Positions 7,317 through 12,444 of a stretch of DNA of 12,789 nt are shown piece after piece (positions within the stretch are counted from its first letter, which is position 1; each line of letters starts with the position of its first letter). The notes under the pieces are model-generated. The model was not told the DNA's origin. It did no database searches and saw only the letters and a program-made list of their open reading frames with translations. Origin of the DNA: Acidimicrobiales bacterium (lineage in GTDB: Bacteria > Actinomycetota > Acidimicrobiia > Acidimicrobiales > Iamiaceae); assembly GCA_020439605.1 (NCBI GenBank), contig JAGQSI010000023.1, forward strand, positions 1-12,789, written 5' to 3'. The translations under genes and the position numbers were made by a program.

Positions 7317-8849
7317 CTACTTGCGTGGGTCTCGACGAACTACAAGCCCATGCGCCTCAGTGACCTTGTGTCCAGCGAGAGTGCGGTCATCGTGTCTCAT
7401 CCGCCAGGACAACAAGCGGGACCTCGCATCTGCGAGCGCGCAAAGACTCGCTTGATCCTTGGAGCGGTCCTCGAGTTGATCTGGGTCCGCCGAAAGATCG
7501 AAGTAGAGGCAGTCCCCATCGCCGAAGTGCACGTACTTGTAATCGGATCCTCTAATCACGTCGAGGGTGCACTGCTCCATGGTCAGACCAAGAAGATCCT
7601 CACCAAAATGGTCCACCGGGTCTCGAAAATCCCATTGCCAGTGGGCCTCTGTACGCCAATCCGTTGGCGCGCAACCGTCATGGAGAAATGGTTGAAGCGC
7701 TCGACCGTCGACCTGTAGCGGTATCTCGGCTCCGATCCATTCACACAAGGTCGCGAGGATGTCCACTGATTCGGTGAAATTGTCGATGGCCAGACCACGC
7801 GTCTGGTCCGATTCTCTACGGGGATCAACCACGATCAGAGGAATGAAGTAGCTCTCGTCCCACCATCCGAGTTTCTCCACCAGCCAGTGGTCACCCATCT
7901 GGTCTCCGTGGTCCGAGGTCAAGACAATGAGAGTGTCTTCGAGGTCCCCGCGTTCACCCAGGGTTTCGAACAACATGCCTAGTTGGGCATCGACCTCGGA
8001 CATGTTGCCCCAATAGGCAGCGCGCAGCTGTCTCATCTCTCGTTCGTCTACTGGTGCCTTGGTGATCTGTGCGCCAGCGCCATGAATCAAATGACGACTC
8101 GCTTCAGCGTCGCGGTCCGCTAACCGCTTGAATCCCGGTCCCGAATCCGGGTCATAGAGATCGTGGTAACCCTCGGGCGCACGGTAGGGAGGATGGGGCC
8201 GAATGTAGGAGAGATGAGCAAACCATGGGTGCGCCTCATCCCGGCGTCTGTGCCATTCGAGGAATCGCTCGGTCAGAAAAGCGGTTTCGGTGTGTTCCGC
8301 AGGAAAACGTGACGGGGCCCAGTGCCACGGATGCTTGTCAGCATCCGGGTACCCCTCCAACGGTTCAAACAGACCCTCCCACGTAGAGGGCAGAACGTGG
8401 CCCTTGGATTCAAGCCAACTGAGCCATGGGTCCATGTTTTTCCAGGTGAGCACAGTCTCCGGGGTGAAACCGGGCAACACCCCCTCGTAGTCGAATAGAC
8501 GAGGGTCATCGAGGCTCTCCACAATTCGCGGGTCGACACTGGTGTCTGTGTAGCCGAACAGGGTGGGGTCGTAGCCATGGCGACGAGCGATTCGGGCCAC
8601 ATTGTCCATCTCGTGATCGAGTGGCGTCCCGTTGGCGACAGCACGATGACCCATCAGATATCGCCCAGTATGGAGCGAGGCACGCGATGGGCCACAAGGA
8701 GCGGTAACACTCCAATGATTTGCGAAACGAACACCCTTTGTTGCCAATGCGTCAAGAGCAGGGGTCTTGACGACTGGGTGTCCTCCAACGCCAAGGCAAT
8801 CACCTCTCCACTGATCAACGGTTATGTAGAGCACGTTGCCGGTAGTCAT
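7317..8849 (-). CDS. Formylglycine-dependent sulfatase/phosphonate monoester hydrolase family enzyme
   Basis: A 510-residue alkaline-phosphatase-superfamily hydrolase. Metal and active-site motifs are intact: VDQWRGD near the start (Asp12, Gln13), the formylglycine signature CGPSR at 52-56 (Cys52 is converted to formylglycine), RPHPP at 218-222, SDHGDQMGDH at 312-321 (Asp313, His314) and Lys326. From memory of the family, the whole-length pattern (VDQWR, CGPxRASL, YLMxHRAV, GYDPxLxGY, DWRTE, YDFRD-like, DYKYVHF) follows rhizobial phosphonate monoester hydrolases more closely than choline sulfatases, so phosphonate or phosphate mono/diesters, or sulfate esters, are possible substrates. No signal peptide: cytoplasmic. 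Start ATG 8849 with AGGGAAG about 6 bases upstream, 43 bases after the ATPase gene stop. The formylglycine-generating enzyme is not in the window. Confidence 0.9.
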   Translation of the reverse strand: MTTGNVLYITVDQWRGDCLGVGGHPVVKTPALDALATKGVRFANHWSVTAPCGPSRASLHTGRYLMGHRAVANGTPLDHEMDNVARIARRHGYDPTLFGYTDTSVDPRIVESLDDPRLFDYEGVLPGFTPETVLTWKNMDPWLSWLESKGHVLPSTWEGLFEPLEGYPDADKHPWHWAPSRFPAEHTETAFLTERFLEWHRRRDEAHPWFAHLSYIRPHPPYRAPEGYHDLYDPDSGPGFKRLADRDAEASRHLIHGAGAQITKAPVDEREMRQLRAAYWGNMSEVDAQLGMLFETLGERGDLEDTLIVLTSDHGDQMGDHWLVEKLGWWDESYFIPLIVVDPRRESDQTRGLAIDNFTESVDILATLCEWIGAEIPLQVDGRALQPFLHDGCAPTDWRTEAHWQWDFRDPVDHFGEDLLGLTMEQCTLDVIRGSDYKYVHFGDGDCLYFDLSADPDQLEDRSKDQASLCALADARSRLLSWRMRHDDRTLAGHKVTEAHGLVVRRDPRK

Positions 8850-8892
8850 CAGTACTTCCCTGTTCTGATCCGAGCGAGTCTGGCGCCGGAGA

Positions 8893-9273
8893 TCAAAACC
8901 CGTTGGTCTCGAGTTCGAACCAGATCCGTTTGCCGCTCGGAGCCACTGTCACCACTCCGTACTCCACGCTGAGTGCATCAACCAACGCCAACCCGCGCCC
9001 AGAGGTGGCCAATGGTCCCGGCATCGAGACGTCTCCCGGCAACTCGTTGCTTTGATCTTCGACCTCGACACGTACCCGTCCGGGCACCGAAGCAATTCGA
9101 AGCCAACAAACCGTCTGAGCGTGCAGTACTGCATTGCTGACCAGCTCGCTCACCAAGAGTGCAATTGTGTCCGCCAATTGCCCCGCGCCAACACGCTCAA
9201 TTACCTCACCGCTCCACTTGCGCGCAGTAGCAACGCTCGTCGGAACCGGAGGGAGCTCGATGACATCGAACAT
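8893..9273 (-). CDS. RsbW/SpoIIAB-like histidine-kinase-fold ATPase (possible anti-sigma factor)
   Basis: A 126-residue stand-alone GHKL ATP-binding domain of the HATPase_c_2 type. The Bergerat-fold motifs are visible: N box SELVSNAVLHA at 42-52 (Glu43, Asn47), the G1 aspartate in VEVEDQS (Asp73), and the G2 box SGRGLALVDAL at 91-101, then GKRIWFEL at 114-121. Proteins of this kind are abundant in actinobacteria as serine-kinase anti-sigma factors or regulators of STAS-domain proteins. Neither a sigma factor nor a STAS partner is next to it, so its target is unknown. Start ATG 9273 is supported by a TAGATT hexamer ending 6 bases upstream and no Shine-Dalgarno sequence. It is divergent from prmA and only 43 bases upstream of the hydrolase gene, with which it may be co-transcribed. 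Confidence 0.87.
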   Translation of the reverse strand: MFDVIELPPVPTSVATARKWSGEVIERVGAGQLADTIALLVSELVSNAVLHAQTVCWLRIASVPGRVRVEVEDQSNELPGDVSMPGPLATSGRGLALVDALSVEYGVVTVAPSGKRIWFELETNGF

Positions 9274-9279
9274 CTCGTG

Positions 9280-9285
9280 AATCTA
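9280..9285 (-). promoter_or_regulatory. -10-like hexamer TAGATT for leaderless transcription of the RsbW-like gene
   Basis: On the - strand TAGATT ends 6 bases before ATG 9273, consistent with transcription starting at or next to the start codon. The 68-base divergent region carries an identical hexamer facing the other way for prmA (9329-9334). Confidence 0.5.
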
Positions 9286-9328
9286 CCCTTACCGATAGGT
9301 TCCCACTCGCCACCCCTGTGCTCAGAAC

Positions 9329-9334
9329 TAGATT
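9329..9334 (+). promoter_or_regulatory. -10-like hexamer TAGATT for leaderless prmA
   Basis: TAGATT ends 7 bases before the ATG at 9342 and no ribosome binding site is present. This supports ATG 9342 over the in-frame GTG at 9318, which lies upstream of the hexamer. A TAGGTT at 9296-9301 is another possible -10 but is not at leaderless spacing to either start codon. Confidence 0.52.
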
Positions 9335-9341
9335 TCCCACA

Positions 9342-10175
9342 ATGCAGCCACAAGATTGGGTACGTCTACGGTGCGTCGTCGGCGCCGAAGAAGCCGATCT
9401 AGTCGTGGACATATTTTGGCAGCAGGGAACCGCCGGGGTGGAACAACTCGGTGCCGGCGAGGCAGTGGAGTTCATCGCCGGCTTTGATTCCAGAGATGGC
9501 GCCGAAGAAGCCCGACGTCAGCTACATCACCTTGGGATAGTGGTCGAGCTAGAGGAGGTCCAAGATGATGGACTCGACGCTTGGCGTGAGCATGCGGAAG
9601 CTGTCCACGCGGACCCGTTCTGGATCGTTCCTGCATGGCTGAGCGCGCCCGCCGAGGCGGATCCCGCCAAGGTGCTGCTGGTGGAGCCAGGTCGCACCTT
9701 TGGTTCCGGGTCTCATCCAACCACACGTCTCGTGACCCAGATGCTCGCGCGATACGTGCGCTCTGGCGACAGAGTGCTCGATGTGGGAACCGGCAGCGGG
9801 GTTCTGGCCCTGGCCGCCAGCAGACTCGGGGCCAGCTCTGTGACGGCGATCGACATAGATGAAGCCTCACCCGAAGTTGTGAGAGTCAACGCTCGCGCAA
9901 ATGGAGCTACCAATATCGCGGCCAGCAACCTGAGCCTCGACGCCATCGCAAGCGACCAAACGGATGGAGCCTTCGACGTGGTGGCAGCCAACCTCTTGGC
10001 CCCAACTATCGAAGAACTCGCCGCTGGGCTTCGCTCTGTGGTTAGAACCCATGGGACTCTTATCGTCTCAGGACTGTTGGAGGAGCGCTGGGTTCATGGC
10101 GTCAAGCCGCTAGAACCGCTTCAACCAATTGAAGTGGTAACGGCGGACGGTTGGGCGGCCGTGGCGCTGCGTTAG
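9342..10175 (+). CDS. prmA: Ribosomal protein L11 methyltransferase PrmA
   Basis: SAM-dependent methyltransferase expected to methylate amino groups of ribosomal protein L11 in the cytoplasm. The 277-residue reading is slightly shorter than common PrmA proteins (about 290-300). The N-terminal L11-recognition domain starts with the typical Trp-containing strand (QDWVRLR) and continues to about residue 90. The family hallmark FGSGSHPTT is at 120-128, SAM motif I VLDVGTGSG at 145-153, the acidic end of strand 2 in AIDIDEASPE at 169-178, and the substrate-side motif NLLA at 217-220. ATG 9342 was chosen because it fits the family N-terminus and a leaderless -10 box. The in-frame GTG at 9318 would add eight residues. 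The gene is followed after 10 bases by an unrecognised gene; the usual 16S methyltransferase RsmE neighbour is not seen. Confidence 0.92.
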   Translation: MQPQDWVRLRCVVGAEEADLVVDIFWQQGTAGVEQLGAGEAVEFIAGFDSRDGAEEARRQLHHLGIVVELEEVQDDGLDAWREHAEAVHADPFWIVPAWLSAPAEADPAKVLLVEPGRTFGSGSHPTTRLVTQMLARYVRSGDRVLDVGTGSGVLALAASRLGASSVTAIDIDEASPEVVRVNARANGATNIAASNLSLDAIASDQTDGAFDVVAANLLAPTIEELAAGLRSVVRTHGTLIVSGLLEERWVHGVKPLEPLQPIEVVTADGWAAVALR

Positions 10176-10178
10176 CGT
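10173..10178 (+). promoter_or_regulatory. -10-like hexamer TAGCGT overlapping the prmA stop codon
   Basis: TAGCGT begins with the TAG stop of prmA and ends 7 bases before ATG 10186. There is no clear Shine-Dalgarno sequence. It is the same hexamer at the same spacing as at 2014-2019. Confidence 0.48.
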
Positions 10179-10185
10179 CGAGACA

Positions 10186-10650
10186 ATGGCGCTTTCTCCA
10201 GACCAGGAAATCGAGTTCACCGAGACGGACATCTCTTCGGTTCTGGAGGTGCTGCACAACTTGGCTCTTGGCGGATGGGTAAATTTCTCACCCGAAGTTG
10301 AGCCAGAGGTTCAGGTTCCAGAGAGGAGTGCTCTGGTGGGATTGTTCTCGGCTCGCGGCAATGCCGTGCCGTTGGCCACCTGGACCGCTCCCCAAGTTGA
10401 GGGCAGACGGATCACGCTGGGCATCACCCACGGCTCTGGCCCACGAGCACTTCAGCGCCTCGCAGAACACGCTCTGGAGTTGCCAGATGGCTGGTTGAAA
10501 GCCGCTGATCATCCAAGACGCGGCCTAGTAATCACAGTGCCCAACGGCTACGACGTTGCTAGCGCACTCAATTGGCTGCTTCGCGCTGGTGAGATTCTTA
10601 GTTCAGTGGAACTCAGTGGTTCCTGGCTCGCTCGGACCTATTCGCCCTGA
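10186..10650 (+). CDS. Unrecognised 154-residue protein downstream of prmA
   Basis: I do not recognise this protein. It is soluble in appearance: no signal peptide, no membrane helix and no cysteine. The first 20 residues are acidic. A possible helix (DISSVLEVLHNLALGG) leads into a beta-rich middle (ALVGLFSARG, PLATWTAP, RRITLGITHG), then a helix at about 86-97, and a final strand-helix unit (GLVITVP, ALNWLLRAGEIL). The alternation of beta-strands and amphipathic helices suggests a single compact alpha/beta domain. It starts 10 bases after prmA and has its own -10-like hexamer. Its TGA lies inside the end of the convergent thioredoxin gene, a 13-base tail-to-tail overlap. The coding call rests on the full-length frame, good codon use and tight fit after prmA. 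Confidence 0.75.
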   Translation: MALSPDQEIEFTETDISSVLEVLHNLALGGWVNFSPEVEPEVQVPERSALVGLFSARGNAVPLATWTAPQVEGRRITLGITHGSGPRALQRLAEHALELPDGWLKAADHPRRGLVITVPNGYDVASALNWLLRAGEILSSVELSGSWLARTYSP

Positions 10651-11255
10651 GCTCGTGCTAATAGGTCATCGAATTGATCCGTGGTGAGCTCACCGCTGGC
10701 GCGCTCCACAACTTTCCCGTCAGCATCAACCGATACAAAATACGGGAAAGACTTGAGCCCGAACTTGGCAGCGATTGAATTGCCCTCATCGTCTTCGATG
10801 GTTGGAGCAGCCCAACCTTCACGCTCGAGCCATTCACTCGGCGGGTAGTTCTCAGCTCCGGGCTGAGCTGCCGTGGAAACAGTGATGATCTCAACACCAT
10901 CTGGGATCGGTGTGGAATCAAAGTGCTCCTTGAGAAGCGGGATCTCCTTTTGGCAGTGAGGGCACCAGTGAGCCACGAACAACAAGACTTTGGGTTTGCC
11001 GTTGTTCTCAATGGCGAGAGGTTCTCCATCGAAGGTCTTCCCCTGCACCTCGGGCATTGCCATTCCCACGGCCGGGTCATCTGAGGTTGCGTCGAACTCC
11101 GGCAATGAACCGCTTGGGGTGGGCACAGTGGTGCCCCCAGGGTTTTCTTGCGAATTGTCACTGTTTGACCCGCACGCTGCCAACACCAGAACCAGTGCGG
11201 CCGCCATGAGAACTCCAAGAGTTCTGCGGGATCTACGGGAACCAACTGAAGTCAT
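10638..11255 (-). CDS. Thioredoxin-fold lipoprotein with CPHC active site (TlpA/DsbA-like)
   Basis: A 205-residue membrane-anchored thiol-disulfide protein outside the cytoplasmic membrane. A basic N-terminus (RRSRR) precedes a hydrophobic stretch and the lipobox LAAC, with lipidated Cys28. A low-complexity Ser/Asn/Gly/Pro linker (30-52) follows. The thioredoxin fold begins near 65; the active site WCPHC has Cys98 and Cys101, and the cis-proline is Pro171 in SFPYF. Overall layout is TlpA/ResA-like, but CPHC is the dipeptide of oxidising DsbA, and the preceding gene encodes a DsbB-like partner, so an oxidase role is likely. The frame stays open upstream to 11870, but the true start is ATG 11255: AGGAG is 5 bases upstream, the lipoprotein signal starts here, and it lies 8 bases after the dsbB-like stop. 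Confidence 0.9.
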   Translation of the reverse strand: MTSVGSRRSRRTLGVLMAAALVLVLAACGSNSDNSQENPGGTTVPTPSGSLPEFDATSDDPAVGMAMPEVQGKTFDGEPLAIENNGKPKVLLFVAHWCPHCQKEIPLLKEHFDSTPIPDGVEIITVSTAAQPGAENYPPSEWLEREGWAAPTIEDDEGNSIAAKFGLKSFPYFVSVDADGKVVERASGELTTDQFDDLLARAQGE

Positions 11256-11259
11256 GATT

Positions 11260-11265
11260 TCTCCT
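11260..11265 (-). promoter_or_regulatory. Ribosome binding site AGGAGA overlapping the dsbB-like stop codon
   Basis: On the - strand AGGAGA lies 4 bases before ATG 11255. Its first two bases are the last two of the TAG stop (11266-11264) of the dsbB-like gene. This is the best Shine-Dalgarno site in the window and indicates coupled translation of the redox pair. Confidence 0.75.
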
Positions 11266-11809
11266 ACTTGGAGTTTGGGCGTGCTACTGCAAGCAGCACG
11301 AGAATAAGCGCGAAGCCAGATAACGCCATCGCTGGGATGGTCAAATAGCCCCATTGCTCCACCCATTTGATGGAGCACGGATTGTTGAGCTCGCACGAAG
11401 TGCCTTCGAGGGTCGGGTACCTCTCGACGAGCAGGTGCCAAGTGGACACGCACGCTCCGAGTCCGGCGAGTATGGCCGCAGTGAGCTTGGCGTTTGCATC
11501 GCGACGAATTGCACCCACGCCTGCAACCACAACGATTGGATACATCGCAACTCGCTGGAACCAGCACAAGCGACACGGTGGGAAGTGAGCTATCTCCGAT
11601 AGGTAGAGACTGCCGAGGGTGCTGACAAGCGCAACTAAGGCTGCTAACGCCAAACCCTTCGGTGCAACAACGCTGGCTATACGGTGACGAACCCGAGCAA
11701 CTGGTTTGCTCAGACGCCCACCGACCGCCAGCACAACAGCGCCAAATACTGCCACTTGAGTGGCAGTAGCCAATATGGCGAAAAGAAGGGTGACTGTTGA
11801 GGTTTTCAC
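11264..11809 (-). CDS. DsbB/BdbC-like disulfide bond formation membrane protein
   Basis: Quinone-dependent thiol oxidase of the DsbB family, 181 residues, which would reoxidise an extracytoplasmic thioredoxin-fold partner. Visible signatures: PCRLCWFQR with Cys79 and Cys82, the quinone-coupled pair at the end of a membrane helix, and the second loop pair Cys139 and Cys145 in SCELNNPCS, followed by IPAMAL. Hydrophobic helices lie near 5-30, 52-71, 84-101, 107-128 and 155-176; the first is additional to the four-helix DsbB core. The start is GTG 11809, the first possible start after an in-frame TAG nine codons upstream; it has no Shine-Dalgarno sequence. Its stop lies 8 bases before the lipoprotein ATG. 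A VKOR-type protein is less likely because the Cys spacing and PCxxCWFQR fit DsbB. Confidence 0.88.
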   Translation of the reverse strand: MKTSTVTLLFAILATATQVAVFGAVVLAVGGRLSKPVARVRHRIASVVAPKGLALAALVALVSTLGSLYLSEIAHFPPCRLCWFQRVAMYPIVVVAGVGAIRRDANAKLTAAILAGLGACVSTWHLLVERYPTLEGTSCELNNPCSIKWVEQWGYLTIPAMALSGFALILVLLAVARPNSK

Positions 11810-11867
11810 AGGCGGCTCGGGGTTGCTGAGACGCTACCGGCCCAGCGGTACTAGCCGAGCACCGCCT
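11810..11867. promoter_or_regulatory. Bulged inverted repeat directly before the dsbB-like start codon
   Basis: AGGCGG (11810-11815) pairs with CCGCCT (11862-11867) and CTCGG (11816-11820) with CCGAG (11855-11859): 11 base pairs with a 2-base bulge (11860-11861). Inside, TACCG (11835-11839) pairs with CGGTA (11846-11850) around a 6-base loop. The outer arm ends at the base before the GTG. No T-run follows. It could be an operator, a cruciform or a folded mRNA leader; I cannot tell which. The structure matches no riboswitch class that I can recognise. Confidence 0.45.
11831..11836 (-). promoter_or_regulatory. Possible -10 hexamer TAGCGT for the redox operon
   Basis: On the - strand TAGCGT, identical to the hexamers at 2014 and 10173, lies within the loop of the inverted repeat at 11810-11867. 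A start 7-8 bases downstream would give a 5' leader of about 14 bases before GTG 11809, without a Shine-Dalgarno sequence. If used, only one arm of the inverted repeat would be in the mRNA. Confidence 0.3.
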
Positions 11868-11899
11868 CAATAAAAGCTGGCGAAAGGGTGCCGCGAAAT

Positions 11900-11917
11900 A
11901 CCCGAGTTCAAGCGGGT
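11900..11917 (-). terminator. Weak terminator-like hairpin after the VOC gene
   Basis: ACCCG and CGGGT form a 5-base-pair stem around an 8-base loop, about 26 bases past the VOC stop on the - strand, followed by ATTTCG. The stem is short and the T-run poor. The rest of the 11868-11942 gap shows nothing I can name. Confidence 0.28.
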
Positions 11918-11942
11918 CATCGCTACGGCGAACACAGCCCGA

Positions 11943-12368
11943 TCAGGTTGGGAGGTCACCAATTCTGGCGTCACCGCGATCTACATAGGCAGAGAGTGGA
12001 TCGCTATAGGTCTTGAACTCCAACACGTTCCCAGATGGATCTCGGGACTGAAGCGAATGGTGCTCGATTGATTCTCCCGGGAACCTCAAGGCCCGTTTCG
12101 TGGTTTCGGGCGCCAGTTCGACGAGACAACCCTCAAGTCGCTCCAGTTCATCCAGGGCAACCATGAGACCGAAGTGGCGTGGATAGATACCTCTTTGCAA
12201 CTCCAGGTTGTGGGCGCGATGAGCCACGATCTGATGACCAAAGAAATCGATGATTACTGCGTGGTCATTTCTGCGACCTATGGCGCAACCAAGTCCACGG
12301 TAGAAAGTGGCTGCCTCGTCGACGTCTCGACAGGGAAAAGCTAGATGGAATGCAGCAAGTTCTGCCAT
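11943..12368 (-). CDS. VOC-superfamily (glyoxalase/dioxygenase fold) protein
   Basis: A 141-residue single-chain vicinal-oxygen-chelate protein, likely cytoplasmic. It begins with the usual first strand FHLAFPCRDVDEAATFYRGL (7-26), and shows DFFGHQIVAH at 41-50, HFGLMV at 65-70 and the ending DPSGNVLEFKTYSD at 110-123. Plausible metal ligands by VOC pattern are His8, His65 and Glu117, consistent with a metal-dependent enzyme rather than a binding-only member. The reaction is not predictable: isomerase, dioxygenase, lyase and drug-binding proteins share the fold. The frame is open upstream to 12653, but that part is antisense to the dehydrogenase gene; ATG 12368 matches the domain start. It is divergent from the dehydrogenase across a 76-base region in which I see no clear -10 box or strong ribosome site. 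Confidence 0.87.
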   Translation of the reverse strand: MAELAAFHLAFPCRDVDEAATFYRGLGCAIGRRNDHAVIIDFFGHQIVAHRAHNLELQRGIYPRHFGLMVALDELERLEGCLVELAPETTKRALRFPGESIEHHSLQSRDPSGNVLEFKTYSDPLSAYVDRGDARIGDLPT

Positions 12369-12444
12369 GGCTTCAGCTTGCCACCAAACTCCGCTGGTCG
12401 CGACTCGTTTCCCTTTCCAGTTGATTTGTGGTGAGAATGGAGCC

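Noticed and set aside
9381..9512. Perfect 15-base direct repeat (9381-9395 and 9498-9512) in prmA
   Set aside because: The copies are 117 bases apart, in the same frame, and both encode GAEEA. Shared Ala/Glu codons in the N-terminal domain explain it; no third copy or flanking similarity was seen.
11256..11870. Upstream 205-residue extension of the thioredoxin frame (a 410-residue reading)
   Set aside because: It is out of frame with the clear DsbB-like gene on the same strand, and the lipoprotein signal with AGGAG site begins at 11255. It is an open shadow frame, not a fusion protein.
11810..11880. Possible SAM- or TPP-type riboswitch before the dsbB-like gene
   Set aside because: Short pieces such as CAGCAACC or GCTGAGA resemble such elements, but the conserved core sequences and junctions are missing, and the gene is not in those pathways.
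11898..11918. T-arm-like stem and TTCAA loop suggesting a tRNA
   Set aside because: The stem encloses an 8-base loop, the G-C closing pair of a T-loop is absent, and no acceptor, anticodon or D arm can be built around it.
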